NCBI RefSeq assembly: GCF_001544375.1
Contig: NZ_BCQJ01000002.1
Location: 62,001-126,000, forward strand
Direction: 5' to 3'
DNA from: Enterococcus canis NBRC 100695
Lineage (GTDB): Bacteria; Bacillota; Bacilli; Lactobacillales; Enterococcaceae
DNA length: 64,000 nt
This document shows, piece by piece, positions 43,935-53,551 of the stretch. Position 1 is the stretch's first letter. The number at the start of each line of letters is the position of its first letter. The notes beneath the pieces were generated by a model, which saw only the letters and a program-made list of their open reading frames with translations, made no database searches and was not told the DNA's origin. Made by a program: the position numbers and the translations under genes.

Positions 43935-44375
43935 ATGGATGAATTATATTCAGTTGAAGCCTTGGCAGAGGAATTGAATGTGACGACTAGAACGATCCGC
44001 AACTATTTGAAAGAAGGTCGCTTAAAGGGAAAAAAGATTGGCGGTCAATGGCGTTTTACCGCAGAAGAAGTTAGCAATTTCACTGGTCATGATCGAAAAG
44101 AAAGCTTGATCCATCATTTTTTGGAAGAGGAGAAGGACGACACTCGCGCCTTATTCATACTAGATGTTCCCTTAGCATCAATAGCTGATTTAGAAGAATT
44201 TGTGCAAAAGGTGGTAGCTCATTACAATGATGTTTATGACGGTGAGAAGCGTCGTTTTCAGTATCAACTAACAGAGAACCAGATTGCCCGTTTTACTTTA
44301 ATTGGTCCCCCACCCTATGTTTTAGGCTTGGCAAATTTTATCAATAAGCTGGCCCAAGAAAAAGCAACTCATTGA
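43935..44375 (+). CDS. Excisionase/MerR-like helix-turn-helix protein with C-terminal effector domain
   Basis: A 146-residue protein. Residues 1-50 are a helix-turn-helix of the excisionase/MerR type (YSVEALAEELNVTTRTIRNYLKEGRLKGKKIGGQWRFTAEEVSNF). The remaining about 95 residues (RALFILDVPLASIADLEEFVQKVVAHYND, then RFTLIGPPPYVLGLANFINKL) read as an alpha/beta domain that I cannot assign. It follows the ABC gene by six bases and is the likely regulator of the repeat-rich promoter, though that is inference. Confidence 0.75.
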   Translation: MDELYSVEALAEELNVTTRTIRNYLKEGRLKGKKIGGQWRFTAEEVSNFTGHDRKESLIHHFLEEEKDDTRALFILDVPLASIADLEEFVQKVVAHYNDVYDGEKRRFQYQLTENQIARFTLIGPPPYVLGLANFINKLAQEKATH

Positions 44376-44384
44376 TACAAAACT

Positions 44385-44423
44385 AAAAGACCGATTGCAG
44401 CCAAATAACTGCAATCGGTCTTT
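44385..44423. terminator. Bidirectional intrinsic terminator
   Basis: AAAGACCGATTGCAG and CTGCAATCGGTCTTT form a 15-bp stem with an eight-base loop between the convergent ABC/HTH operon and the Eis-like gene. Confidence 0.9.
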
Positions 44424-44455
44424 CCTATTTTGACTATCTTCAAAAGAGGTGCTTT

Positions 44456-45628
44456 TTAGAAATAATCTGCCAAAACGGGTTTGCCTTTTGGTAACCAGTT
44501 TTGCAAACGGTCAATGGTGCTCCAATCACCTGTAAAGCGTTCATAGGCTGCTAACTCTACCAATTCTTTGTAACCTAGTAGGGCTTGGCTCCACGCTTGG
44601 ATTGAAGCCGTAATGTCGGCCGCTTCATCCGTTGGCATAATTTGTGGTTGTTTGCCTGGACTTAAGGTCAACTGCCATTTGCCATTATTCCACGGTGCAT
44701 ACTCATCTAACACTTCTAAAACCAGTGTATCTTCAGCTTCGACATCAAAAGGATAACGGCTCAGAAAGGCTTGGAAATCAACGATGCGGGCCATCATATC
44801 AGGGACCTTTTCCATTTTTACTAACGGTGAATCTAGCAGATAGCTGCGATCCTCACCAGTCGGGCTAGCGTAGGTAAATTCGCTGAAGGCTCCGCCGTGG
44901 GAAGCCACAAAACGAGCTAGACCTTGCCAAGCTTGATAAGATTGGCTACTCCATTCCATAATATCAAAGGTCATATCTTGGAACTGATAAATCACGTATC
45001 CTTCGGCTTGCCCTGCTTCATTATAGTAGACGGCATAATTAGGTTTTTTTCCTAGTTCTTTTGTATAATGCCACCACCAATCATCGCGGATTAACCCGCC
45101 TCGTTGATGTTTGGGATCTTCCAGATAAAGACAATCGATTTCTTCATGAGCATTTTCCCAAGTCACGCGTTTTACCGTGCCGGGAACTTTCCCGATGCGT
45201 GGTAGGTTTTCGGTTTTCAATGTATAGCGAATTTTATCGAAGGCTTGCTCATAGCCATAACGACGATAGAAAGGATAGGAAAAAGGCGCTAAATATGAAA
45301 GAGCCACTTGACGTTCTTTCATATCGGCTAAAATTTGGTGAAAGATCTGATTGATGGCACCACCACCGCGATATTCAGGATAAGAGGCCACATAACCGAT
45401 CCCACCCATGCCATAAGTCACGCCATGAAAGTTTACTTTAAAAGGCGTAACCATTAATTCGCTAGTAAGCTGACCATCGGAAAAGGCGCCGTAATTCCAA
45501 GAATTTTTCGCCATCGTTTCAATTTTTTCCCGTCGTAAAGGTGTATCTTCCATATGAAAGGCATAAATGGCCAAACGATACATTTCTTCTATATTTAAGG
45601 TACTCATTTCTTTGATTTCCACTGTCAT
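44456..45628 (-). CDS. Eis-like GNAT N-acetyltransferase
   Basis: A 390-residue protein of the Eis type: a GNAT domain (TYGMGGIGYVASYPEYRGGGAINQIFHQILADMKER, then LAPFSYPFYRRYGYEQAF), a second GNAT-like part and a C-terminal SCP2-like domain. Eis enzymes acetylate amines on various small molecules, such as aminoglycosides, but the natural substrate here is unknown. ATG 45628 follows AAAGGAG by five bases; the longer ORF start is on that site. Monocistronic between terminators. Confidence 0.88.
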   Translation of the reverse strand: MTVEIKEMSTLNIEEMYRLAIYAFHMEDTPLRREKIETMAKNSWNYGAFSDGQLTSELMVTPFKVNFHGVTYGMGGIGYVASYPEYRGGGAINQIFHQILADMKERQVALSYLAPFSYPFYRRYGYEQAFDKIRYTLKTENLPRIGKVPGTVKRVTWENAHEEIDCLYLEDPKHQRGGLIRDDWWWHYTKELGKKPNYAVYYNEAGQAEGYVIYQFQDMTFDIMEWSSQSYQAWQGLARFVASHGGAFSEFTYASPTGEDRSYLLDSPLVKMEKVPDMMARIVDFQAFLSRYPFDVEAEDTLVLEVLDEYAPWNNGKWQLTLSPGKQPQIMPTDEAADITASIQAWSQALLGYKELVELAAYERFTGDWSTIDRLQNWLPKGKPVLADYF

Positions 45629-45686
45629 CCAACTCCTTTGGTTCATAATACCACACTTGCAAAGGTATATACCAACAACTTTTTTC

Positions 45687-45720
45687 GCAAAAAAGGGGCC
45701 CGCTTCAACTGGAAGCGGGC
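45687..45720 (-). terminator. Intrinsic terminator on the minus strand
   Basis: GCCCGCTTC-N5-GAAGCGGGC followed on the minus strand by CCCTTTTTT. It ends the aldo/keto reductase transcript and lies in front of the Eis-like promoter region. Confidence 0.85.
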
Positions 45721-45733
45721 AAAAGGAGTTAAA

Positions 45734-45784
45734 ATGAAAAAGTGTTGGTCACACTTTACTAAAAAGTGTGGACGATTGGTATAA
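45734..45784 (+). CDS. Possible 16-codon ORF with consensus ribosome site
   Basis: AAAGGAGTTAAAATG precedes a 16-residue ORF (MKKCWSHFTKKCGRLV) ending TAA 45782-45784, in a gap without other + strand genes. An inverted repeat CACACTTT/AAAGTGTG lies within it. The ribosome site is exact, but so short a frame may be chance. Confidence 0.25.
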   Translation: MKKCWSHFTKKCGRLV

Positions 45785-45830
45785 ATTTATCTTAACGCCT
45801 AAATGTGAATTTTCTGTGAAAGCGCCTTCC

Positions 45831-46751
45831 TTACGGCAAAATATTTCCGGCTGCCATATAAATCTTGTACCATTCTTCGCGGGTTAAGACTAACTCACTG
45901 GCAGCAGCCACATCTTGGATTCGTTGTTTATTCATGGTACCAATAATGGTTTGCATATGAGCTGGATGACGCAAGATCCAAGCGGTCGCGATACCTGTGT
46001 TGGTCACGCCATATTTCGCTGCTAATTCATCGATGGCGGCATTCAATTCAGGGAACTTCTCATTACCTAAAAAGACGCCTTCAAAGAAACCATATTGATA
46101 AGGTGACCATGCTTGGATTGTCATGTCGTGTAAACGAGAGTAATCGAGGATACCACCGTCATGGTCAAAGCTGCCTTGGTCGGTCATATTCACATGGATA
46201 CCTTGATCCACCATGCCAGTGTGCATGATGCCAAATTGCAACTGATTAGCAATTAAAGGTTGTTTGACAGCCTTTTTCAACAACTCAATCTGCGTGGGGT
46301 TTTGATTGCTGACACCAAAATAACGGACTTTACCGCTTTGTTCTAATTCATCAAAAGCTGCCGCAACTTCTTCAGGCTCCACTAAGGTATCAGGACGATG
46401 CAACAATAAAGCATCTAATTGCTCAATCCCTAGCCGTTTCAAGCTACCTTCAACAGAAGCAATAATATGCTCTTTTGAAAAATCGAACATCTTGCCAGGT
46501 ACGATACCGCATTTACTTTGGATTAGGATATCTTCTCGTTTTACTGAACTATCCTGCAAGGCTTTACCGAAAAGGGTTTCGCATTCGCCGCCGCCATATA
46601 TATCTGCATGGTCAAAGAAATCAATACCATTTTCTACCGCTGTTTCGATTACTGCTGTTGCTTCTTTTTGAGACAGAGCATTCATGCGCATGCAGCCTAA
46701 AACAACAGCTGAAGCTTCTAAGTCAACACTGCCAACTTTGATTCGTTTCAT
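45831..46751 (-). CDS. Aldo/keto reductase
   Basis: A 306-residue NADPH-dependent oxidoreductase of the YdhF-like class: GCMRMNALSQKE at the start, the catalytic GIDFFDHADIYGGG (Asp-Tyr), SKCGIV, LLHRPDTL and the cofactor-binding IIGTMNKQRI near the end. Substrate unknown. ATG 46751 follows GTAGGAGGAAAATAA. Behind it lie about 110 bases of untranslated sequence and the terminator. Confidence 0.92.
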   Translation of the reverse strand: MKRIKVGSVDLEASAVVLGCMRMNALSQKEATAVIETAVENGIDFFDHADIYGGGECETLFGKALQDSSVKREDILIQSKCGIVPGKMFDFSKEHIIASVEGSLKRLGIEQLDALLLHRPDTLVEPEEVAAAFDELEQSGKVRYFGVSNQNPTQIELLKKAVKQPLIANQLQFGIMHTGMVDQGIHVNMTDQGSFDHDGGILDYSRLHDMTIQAWSPYQYGFFEGVFLGNEKFPELNAAIDELAAKYGVTNTGIATAWILRHPAHMQTIIGTMNKQRIQDVAAASELVLTREEWYKIYMAAGNILP

Positions 46752-46817
46752 TTATTTTCCTCCTACATTCAAACTACTATTAGTTTACCACAACGAGCGA
46801 AAACGGTTACTACTTCT

Positions 46818-47561
46818 CTAAACTTTTTTTGAAAAAGCGGTAATTTGATCCATCGTTTCACCCTTTACTAAATGACCTTCGTTAGACTCAATCATCTCGA
46901 CTTTTGTAGCATAAGGTTCCTGGCGAATCGATTCGTAAAACGAAGCTGTTTCAACAAAAGGAATTTTTTCATCTTGACGGCCGTGCCAAAATAGTAAAGG
47001 TCGCCCCGCAATTTTAGCTGGCGCTAAAGACAAATCAACATTGGTGACCCATTGTAGTGAGGCAAAGTAGTCACGAGGAATAAAGCCGCCAAAACTGCGA
47101 GCCCGGGTCATAATCATTTGAACATAGTGGGTAGGCTGGGGACTTCCCATAATCGAGGCTGCTGCCTTGATTTCCGGATACTGCGTCAGTAAGGCGCAAG
47201 TGGTGATTCCCCCCATGGAAACACCTCCAACATAAAGATCAGTTACCAGATGAAGCTCTTGGAAAAAGTTGATCAGTAACTCAAATTCCAGCAAGTTATA
47301 ATGAATACTGGATAAAAAAGTGACTCCTGGAACCGCTGAAACGGGACCGGTTTTACGTTCGCCATGGTGCATCGCGTCAGGAGCAATCACTCGGAAACCT
47401 GCTTGAGCTAGCTTACGCGCTTGCGTTAGCACCAATTCCTTGCCAGTCTGCCAGCCATGATAATAGACCAATAGCGGAATTGCCTCATAGCGATTTTCTT
47501 CCGCTACGACTTCCAAAACTGGAATATCGTGAATTTTTCGTTTTTGTGTAATTAATTTCAT
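46818..47561 (-). CDS. Alpha/beta hydrolase (prolyl oligopeptidase/YitV-like)
   Basis: A 247-residue esterase or peptidase-like hydrolase. Features: YYHGWQTGKE (oxyanion region), APDAMHHGER, nucleophile elbow GGVSMGGITT (Ser), HGRQDEKIPF (Asp region) and NEGHLVKGE (His). Similar to the B. subtilis YitV type. ATG 47561 follows GGAGGGAAGAAG; the longer reading has no ribosome site. It lies alone between the purD terminator and the aldo/keto reductase gene. Confidence 0.88.
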   Translation of the reverse strand: MKLITQKRKIHDIPVLEVVAEENRYEAIPLLVYYHGWQTGKELVLTQARKLAQAGFRVIAPDAMHHGERKTGPVSAVPGVTFLSSIHYNLLEFELLINFFQELHLVTDLYVGGVSMGGITTCALLTQYPEIKAAASIMGSPQPTHYVQMIMTRARSFGGFIPRDYFASLQWVTNVDLSLAPAKIAGRPLLFWHGRQDEKIPFVETASFYESIRQEPYATKVEMIESNEGHLVKGETMDQITAFSKKV

Positions 47562-47626
47562 CTTCTTCCCTCCAGTTTCTATTGTAGCCTTCTTTGCCCA
47601 CAACGCCAAAAAAAGCGTCTGAAAGT

Positions 47627-47664
47627 CAAAAAGACCTAAAACCAGAGAATAGGCTTTAGATCTT
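47627..47664 (-). terminator. Terminator of the purine operon
   Basis: AAGATCTAAAGCC and GGTTTTAGGTCTT pair with a few mismatches, followed on the minus strand by TTTTTGAC. It lies 27 bases after the purD stop. Confidence 0.7.
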
Positions 47665-47690
47665 CTTCAAACTTAAAGTGTGTTTCAATT

Positions 47691-48956
47691 TTAGACTTGG
47701 ATAGCTTTAGAACCAATATCTTTCCGGTAAAAGGTTCCTGTGGTATCTAGTGTTTCCAAGTAGCTGTATATTTTGTGCTGTGCCTCAGCCACAGTGGATG
47801 CCGAACCTTCAATCAAATAGACCCGGCCACCATTTGTCACCAGCTGACCATTCTTTTCGGCCACGCCAGCATAGGTTACGGTCAAATCCTTCAGCCCTGA
47901 AAAATCAGGTAAAGTCTGTCCTTTGGCATACTCCCCTGGATACCCATCGGCGGCTACAACCACCCCCAAAGTAACACCGGCTGTTTGCCAAGTGATTTCA
48001 GGCTCTTTCCCTGTTAACAGTGCGTCAATAATAGCCGCAAAGTCGCTAGTCAAGCGAGGCAAGACCACCTGCGTTTCAGGGTCGCCAAAACGAGCGTTAA
48101 ATTCAATCACTTTTGGTCCGGTTTCAGTGGCAATCAAACCTGCGTAAAGAATACCTGTGAAGGGACGTCCTTCTGAAACCAAACCAGCTGCGGCTGGCTT
48201 TAAGATCGTTTCGATAGCCGTTGTTACCATTTCTTGGGGAATTTGCGGTACCGGTGCATAGGCTCCCATACCGCCTGTATTAGGCCCACGGTCTTGGTCA
48301 AAGGCGCGTTTATGGTCTTGGGCGATAATCATAGGATAAACCCGCTCTTGATCCACAAAGGCCAAAAGTGAGAACTCTTCCCCTGCTAAAAACTCTTCCA
48401 CCACCACGCGGGCGCCACTAGCCCCAAAACGGTTAGCTTCCAGCATATCCGATAAAGCAGCCACAGCTTCCGCTACGGTCTCTGCCACTACTACACCTTT
48501 CCCAGCCGCCAAGCCATCCGCTTTAATCACGATTGGTGCTCCTTGGGCCTCCACATAGGCTTTGGCTGCCTTGAAGTCATGAAATGTCTCATGCGCGGCT
48601 GTGGGAATCTGATAATTATTCATAAGCTGCTTTGCAAAGTCCTTCGAGCCTTCAATCAAAGCGGCGTCTTTCCTAGGACCGAACGCCTTAAGGCCGGCAG
48701 CTTCAAAATCATCTACTAAGCCATTCAACAATGGCACTTCAGGACCAACGAAGGTCCAAGCAATTTCTTGGCCCTTGGCAAATTGGATCAAACTAGTATG
48801 ATCTGTTTCGCTGATGGAAACAAGCTCAATCCCATCTCGCGTCATGCCGGGATTACCTGGCGCACAGTAAACCGTGGTTACAGTGGGACTTTCCAGCAGC
48901 TTTCGGGCAATCGCATGCTCGCGGCCACCACTACCAATCATTAATAATTTCTTCAT
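47691..48956 (-). CDS. purD: Phosphoribosylamine-glycine ligase (GAR synthetase)
   Basis: A 421-residue ATP-grasp enzyme, second step of purine synthesis: phosphoribosylamine plus glycine gives GAR. Motifs: MIGSGGREHAIA at the start, VGPEVPLLNGLVDDFE, then the ATP-grasp core (IKADGLAAGKGVVVA) and EFNARFGDPETQ. ATG 48956 lies behind GGGAGGACGCT; the longer reading extends into purH sequence without support. Last gene of the operon. Confidence 0.96.
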   Translation of the reverse strand: MKKLLMIGSGGREHAIARKLLESPTVTTVYCAPGNPGMTRDGIELVSISETDHTSLIQFAKGQEIAWTFVGPEVPLLNGLVDDFEAAGLKAFGPRKDAALIEGSKDFAKQLMNNYQIPTAAHETFHDFKAAKAYVEAQGAPIVIKADGLAAGKGVVVAETVAEAVAALSDMLEANRFGASGARVVVEEFLAGEEFSLLAFVDQERVYPMIIAQDHKRAFDQDRGPNTGGMGAYAPVPQIPQEMVTTAIETILKPAAAGLVSEGRPFTGILYAGLIATETGPKVIEFNARFGDPETQVVLPRLTSDFAAIIDALLTGKEPEITWQTAGVTLGVVVAADGYPGEYAKGQTLPDFSGLKDLTVTYAGVAEKNGQLVTNGGRVYLIEGSASTVAEAQHKIYSYLETLDTTGTFYRKDIGSKAIQV

Positions 48957-48969
48957 AGCGTCCTCCCGC

Positions 48970-50502
48970 TTAATGTCTAAAATGACGAATGTCGGTAAAG
49001 ACCATCGCAATACCGTATTTATCAGCCATAGCAATCGAATCTTGGTCTTTGATACTACCACCAGGCTGAACAATTGCTTTAATGCCATGCTGAGCCGCGT
49101 ATTCAACACTGTCATTCATTGGGAAGAAGGCATCACTAGCTAAGACCGCATCTTGAACCCGCTCGCCGGCCTGTTCAATGGCGATTTTGACTGAACCAAT
49201 CCGATTCATTTGACCAGCGCCAATCCCCACAGTTTGATGGGCATTGGCCACTACGATAGCATTACTTTTCACGTGTTTTACAGCTTTCCAAGCAAAAGCC
49301 AAGGCTGCTAATTCATCAGTTGTCGGTTGGCGTTTGGTGACAACATTCCAAGTTTGCGGATCTTCTGGAACTAAGTCTTGCTCTTGAACTAGCAGTCCCC
49401 CCAGAACCCCTACTTTTTCTGTTTCTTTCGTGGCTTGCTGACTGAAATCCAGCTCTAATAGACGGACATTCTTTTTCTTGGCCAAAATTGCAAAAGCCTC
49501 TTGCGTGTAGCTTGGTGCGATAATGATTTCCAAGAATAGTTGGTGCATTTTTTCCGCTGTAGCAGCGTCTACTTCTTGGTTCAACACGATGATGCCGCCA
49601 AAAATGGAAACTGGATCTGCGGCATAAGCAAAATCCCAAGCCTGTTCAATTGTCTCAGCAGTACCAATTCCACAAGGATTCATATGTTTCAAGGCCACAA
49701 CAGTTGGCGCTTGATACTCCCTGGCAATGCGAATCGCCGCATCCGCGTCGCGAATATTGTTATAAGATAATTCTTTGCCGTGCAGCTGTTTGGCACTGGC
49801 AATCGAATAACTTTCTGGTAAAGCCGTTTGATAAAAAGCAGCCGTTTGATGGCTATTTTCACCATAACGTAGCGACTGTTTCCGTTCAAAGGTCAAGGTC
49901 AGCTTTTCCGGTTCAGTTTCTTTGACTAGTTCCGTCAAATAGCCTGCAATCAAAGCGTCATAAGCCGCCATATGCCGGAAAACTTTTGCCGCTAGCCGTT
50001 CCCGCGTTGCCGCCGTAGTACTACCGGAGGCTTGTAGCTCACCTAAAACGACTTCATAATCAGCCGGGTCCACGACCACCGTCACGGCAGCATAGTTTTT
50101 GGCTGCACTCCGCAACATGCTGGGGCCGCCGATGTCAATATTTTCAATAGCTTCCGCCGTGGTTACATCGGTTTTTTCAATCGTTTCTTTAAAAGGATAA
50201 AGATTGACACAGACAAAATCAATGGGGGTAATATCGTGCTCTTCCATGGCCTGCTGATGCTCTGGTAAGTCACGTCTGCCTAATAGACCACCATGAATCA
50301 GGGGATGTAGCGTTTTAACCCGTCCATCCATCATTTCCGGAAAACCAGTCACTTCCTCAATCCCAATCGTCGGCACACCAGCCTCACTTAGGGCTTGTTT
50401 CGTACCACCTGTTGAAATGATTTCGATTCCTTGAGCTACCAGCCCTTTGGCAAAAGCCACGATACCTGTTTTGTCTGACACACTAATAAGTGCTCTTATC
50501 AT
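48970..50502 (-). CDS. purH: Bifunctional AICAR transformylase / IMP cyclohydrolase
   Basis: A 510-residue bifunctional enzyme catalysing the last two steps to IMP: formylation of AICAR with 10-formyl-THF, then ring closure. N-terminal MGS-like cyclohydrolase domain ([32 protein letters not shown]) and C-terminal transformylase with [11 protein letters not shown] and the [11 protein letters not shown] end. ATG 50502 overlaps purN by four bases. Confidence 0.97.
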   Translation of the reverse strand: MIRALISVSDKTGIVAFAKGLVAQGIEIISTGGTKQALSEAGVPTIGIEEVTGFPEMMDGRVKTLHPLIHGGLLGRRDLPEHQQAMEEHDITPIDFVCVNLYPFKETIEKTDVTTAEAIENIDIGGPSMLRSAAKNYAAVTVVVDPADYEVVLGELQASGSTTAATRERLAAKVFRHMAAYDALIAGYLTELVKETEPEKLTLTFERKQSLRYGENSHQTAAFYQTALPESYSIASAKQLHGKELSYNNIRDADAAIRIAREYQAPTVVALKHMNPCGIGTAETIEQAWDFAYAADPVSIFGGIIVLNQEVDAATAEKMHQLFLEIIIAPSYTQEAFAILAKKKNVRLLELDFSQQATKETEKVGVLGGLLVQEQDLVPEDPQTWNVVTKRQPTTDELAALAFAWKAVKHVKSNAIVVANAHQTVGIGAGQMNRIGSVKIAIEQAGERVQDAVLASDAFFPMNDSVEYAAQHGIKAIVQPGGSIKDQDSIAMADKYGIAMVFTDIRHFRH

Positions 50503-51065
50503 GCTTCTTCCTCCTTATTAATCAATGCCGCCACGACTTGCGGATAGAGCCGATGCTCCACTTGATGAATCTTGGTTTCTAATGTTGCTAACGTGTCTGC
50601 TTCGGTAATTGTCACCCGTTCTTGAGCAATAATAGGCCCCGTATCGACGCCGCTATCGATATAATGAACCGTCACGCCGGTTTCAGTTACCCCCGCCTCA
50701 AAGGCATCCCGAATCCCATGCAGTCCCGGAAAAGCCGGCAACAAGGAGGGGTGGATGTTCACAATGCGTTGCGGATAATCATTCAGTAAGGTTTCACCAA
50801 TGATGCGCATATAACCCGCTAAAAAGATCCACTGAATACCAGCCTGCTTCAATTCAGCTAAAATCTGCGTCTCGTAAGCCTGACGATTGTCGAAATCTTT
50901 TGGTGAAAAGCAAACCGTTTTGACTTGAAGTTTTTGGGCCCGTGCCAACACTTTTGCTTGTGGCTGGTCACAGAACAACAGCGCCAACTCAGCTTGCGCC
51001 GGTAACAACTCCGCCAACACTTGGAAGTTACTGCCATTGCCGGATGCAAAAATCGCTACTTTCAT
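50499..51065 (-). CDS. purN: Phosphoribosylglycinamide formyltransferase
   Basis: A 188-residue GAR transformylase, third step of the pathway, using 10-formyl-THF. [12 protein letters not shown] at the start, LAGYMRIIG, and the catalytic [23 protein letters not shown], with the conserved [17 protein letters not shown] 51065 directly follows the purM stop. It is translationally coupled to purH. Confidence 0.96.
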   Translation of the reverse strand: MKVAIFASGNGSNFQVLAELLPAQAELALLFCDQPQAKVLARAQKLQVKTVCFSPKDFDNRQAYETQILAELKQAGIQWIFLAGYMRIIGETLLNDYPQRIVNIHPSLLPAFPGLHGIRDAFEAGVTETGVTVHYIDSGVDTGPIIAQERVTITEADTLATLETKIHQVEHRLYPQVVAALINKEEEA

Positions 51066-51066
51066 G

Positions 51067-52098
51067 CTACACCTCGCGAAAAGAGACCGCTGCCTCAGTT
51101 TTCGCTGTCACTTTCCCTAACTCATAAATCGGTTCGTTGGTGAATTGGGCTTTCACGGCCGCTACTTGTTCAGGCGCAACTGCCAGAACCATCCCAATTC
51201 CCATATTGAAAATTTCAAACATTTCCAGGTGAGGAATTTGACCATATTTTTCCAAGGCTTGAAAAATCGGTAATTCCGGCCAACTACCTAATGTAATTTC
51301 AGCTGCCAAGTTTTCCGGCAACATCCGCGGAATATTCTCAACGAAGCCACCACCAGTAATATGGGCAATGCCCTTCACTAATTGTTGTTTCACTAATGGT
51401 AGGAGCGCTTCAACGTAAATCCGTGTTGGCGTTAATAGCTCTTCTGCCAAAGGCTGGGTTAATTCTGGTAGGACTTCCTTGCCAGTCAAGCCTTGCTCCT
51501 CAAAGAAAATTTTGCGGACCAAAGAATAACCATTGGAATGAATTCCACTGCTGGCTAAACCTAAAAGCACGTCGCCGTCTTTAATCGTTGCGCCGGTAAT
51601 TAGCTGGCTTTTTTCCGCAATACCCACGGCAAAACCGGCTAGATCATACTCGTCAGCACCGTACATACCAGGCATTTCCGCTGTTTCACCGCCAATCAAG
51701 GCCGCGCCAGCCTGCACACAGCCTTCCGCAACCCCCGCTACCACCTGTTCTAAGCGCGCTGGTTCGTTTTTACCGGTTGCAATATAATCTAGAAAATAAA
51801 GCGGCTCCGCACCTTGAGCCACAATGTCGTTAACACACATCGCAACACAATCGATGCCGATTGTATCATGCTTATCAGCTTGAATTGCCACTAATAGTTT
51901 TGTTCCTACCCCGTCAGTTCCCGAAATCAAGACAGGCTCCTTCACTTCCACTTGCGAAAGGTCAAAACAACCACCAAAGCCACCGATTGCCCCCATAACG
52001 CCTAAACGTTCCGTTCGCTTCACGTGCTTTTTGATTCGTTCGACCACTTCATAACCAGCTTCTACATCCACGCCAGCTTTTGCATAGGCATTTGCCAA
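51067..52098 (-). CDS. purM: Phosphoribosylformylglycinamidine cyclo-ligase (AIR synthetase)
   Basis: A 343-residue enzyme that closes the imidazole ring with ATP (FGAM to AIR). Starts [19 protein letters not shown], has [29 protein letters not shown] and the [11 protein letters not shown] loop. The start is TTG at 52098, behind GGAGG at eight bases. The gene lies 13 bases after purF. Confidence 0.96.
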   Translation of the reverse strand: MANAYAKAGVDVEAGYEVVERIKKHVKRTERLGVMGAIGGFGGCFDLSQVEVKEPVLISGTDGVGTKLLVAIQADKHDTIGIDCVAMCVNDIVAQGAEPLYFLDYIATGKNEPARLEQVVAGVAEGCVQAGAALIGGETAEMPGMYGADEYDLAGFAVGIAEKSQLITGATIKDGDVLLGLASSGIHSNGYSLVRKIFFEEQGLTGKEVLPELTQPLAEELLTPTRIYVEALLPLVKQQLVKGIAHITGGGFVENIPRMLPENLAAEITLGSWPELPIFQALEKYGQIPHLEMFEIFNMGIGMVLAVAPEQVAAVKAQFTNEPIYELGKVTAKTEAAVSFREV

Positions 52099-52111
52099 TC
52101 CCTTTTCCTCC

Positions 52112-53551
52112 TTAGAAAAATGATACTTTTTCTTTTAATGACGCTAAATACTGCGCCTCATAATCATATAATGGTGTTGGATAATCGCCATTGAAATAAG
52201 CCATACATAACCCCGTATTTGGGGCATCAAGATTTAAACCAATTGCGTCAACTAATCCTGCTTCACTTAAAAAGCCAATGGAGTCAGCCTCAATCATTTC
52301 CCCAATTTCAGCAATCGTATGGTTAGCCGCAATCAGTTCTTTGCGGGTTTGAATATCGATGCCGTAAAAGCAAGGATATTTCAAAGGTGGCGAAGCGATA
52401 CGCACATGCACTTCTTTTGCGCCAGCCTCTTTCAGTAAGCGCACGATTCGGCGACTAGTCGTACCACGGACGATGGAATCATCCACCATAATGACCCGTT
52501 TGCCTTCCACTACACCACGTACCGCTGAAAGTTTCATGCGGACGCCCTGCTCCCGCAATTCTTGCGTAGGCTGGATAAAGGTTCGGGCGATATATTGATT
52601 TTTCACCAGACCCATTTCATAAGGAATCCCACTAGCCTCCGCATAACCGCTAGCAGCCGACAGAGAGGAATTGGGTACCCCCACCACCATGTCCGCCTCG
52701 ACTGGTTGCTCTAATGCCAAATTTTTGCCCATATTTTTCCGTGCCGTATGGACATTGACTCCCGCAATGTTGGAATCTGGTCGGGCAAAATAGATATATT
52801 CCATAGAACAAATCGCGTATTGCGTGTTCTCGGTATATTTTTCCACGCGGTAGCCGTCCTCATTGATAATAATCAATTCTCCTGGCTCCACATCACGAAC
52901 AAAATCTGCCCCGATAACTTCTAACGCGCAGGTTTCCGAGGCAATCACATAAGCCCCATTTTTCATTTGCCCAATCGATAACGGTCGAAAAGCGTTAGGG
53001 TCCAGCGCCGCCATCATGGCATCTTCTGTTAGCAGCAAGTAAGCAAAACCGCCTTGAACTGTATTTAAGCTTTCTTTTAACTGCTCAATAAAATTTTCCT
53101 TTTTACTGCGGCGGATTAAGTGCATCAAAATCTCCGTATCAGAATTAGAATGGAAAATAGCACCATCCTTTTCCAATTCAGTCCGTAGGGTTTTGGCATT
53201 GGTCAAATTGCCGTTATGAGCCAAGCCCACTTGTTGATCATAAAATTTAAACAAAAATGGCTGGATATTATCAACACTGCCATTACCGGCTGTTGCGTAA
53301 CGCACATGCCCAATGGCCGCATTTCCCACCAGCTTTTCTAATTGTTTATCGTCACGAAAAACTTCTGACAAAAGTCCTAAGTCGCGGTAACCATCTAACT
53401 TGCCTTCATGGTTGCTGACAATGCCGGCCCCTTCTTGACCGCGGTGCTGCAAACTGTGTAATCCAAAATAAGTGACACGAGCGGCGTCTGGGTGTCCCCA
53501 GACACCAAAAACGCCGCACTCTTCATTTAAACTTCTTACTTCATAAGACAT
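52112..53551 (-). CDS. purF: Amidophosphoribosyltransferase (glutamine PRPP amidotransferase)
   Basis: A 479-residue enzyme for the first committed step, PRPP plus glutamine to phosphoribosylamine. A propeptide of eleven residues ([11 protein letters not shown]) precedes Cys12, the N-terminal nucleophile after maturation. The PRPP motif is [19 protein letters not shown]. In B. subtilis a 4Fe-4S cluster is held by four cysteines, two in a CxxC near the C-terminus; here that place reads CMAY, so one ligand is missing. ATG 53551 lies behind GGGAGG, 12 bases; overlap with purL is 16 bases. Confidence 0.95.
   Translation of the reverse strand: MSYEVRSLNEECGVFGVWGHPDAARVTYFGLHSLQHRGQEGAGIVSNHEGKLDGYRDLGLLSEVFRDDKQLEKLVGNAAIGHVRYATAGNGSVDNIQPFLFKFYDQQVGLAHNGNLTNAKTLRTELEKDGAIFHSNSDTEILMHLIRRSKKENFIEQLKESLNTVQGGFAYLLLTEDAMMAALDPNAFRPLSIGQMKNGAYVIASETCALEVIGADFVRDVEPGELIIINEDGYRVEKYTENTQYAICSMEYIYFARPDSNIAGVNVHTARKNMGKNLALEQPVEADMVVGVPNSSLSAASGYAEASGIPYEMGLVKNQYIARTFIQPTQELREQGVRMKLSAVRGVVEGKRVIMVDDSIVRGTTSRRIVRLLKEAGAKEVHVRIASPPLKYPCFYGIDIQTRKELIAANHTIAEIGEMIEADSIGFLSEAGLVDAIGLNLDAPNTGLCMAYFNGDYPTPLYDYEAQYLASLKEKVSFF

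Noticed and set aside
47750-48147. Plus-strand ORFs of about 74 codons inside purD
   Set aside because: Antisense shadows without ribosome sites, opposite a strongly conserved gene.
48957-49115. Extension of purD by 53 residues upstream
   Set aside because: The extra part overlaps the purH C-terminus and a GGGAGGACGCT site marks ATG 48956 as the start.
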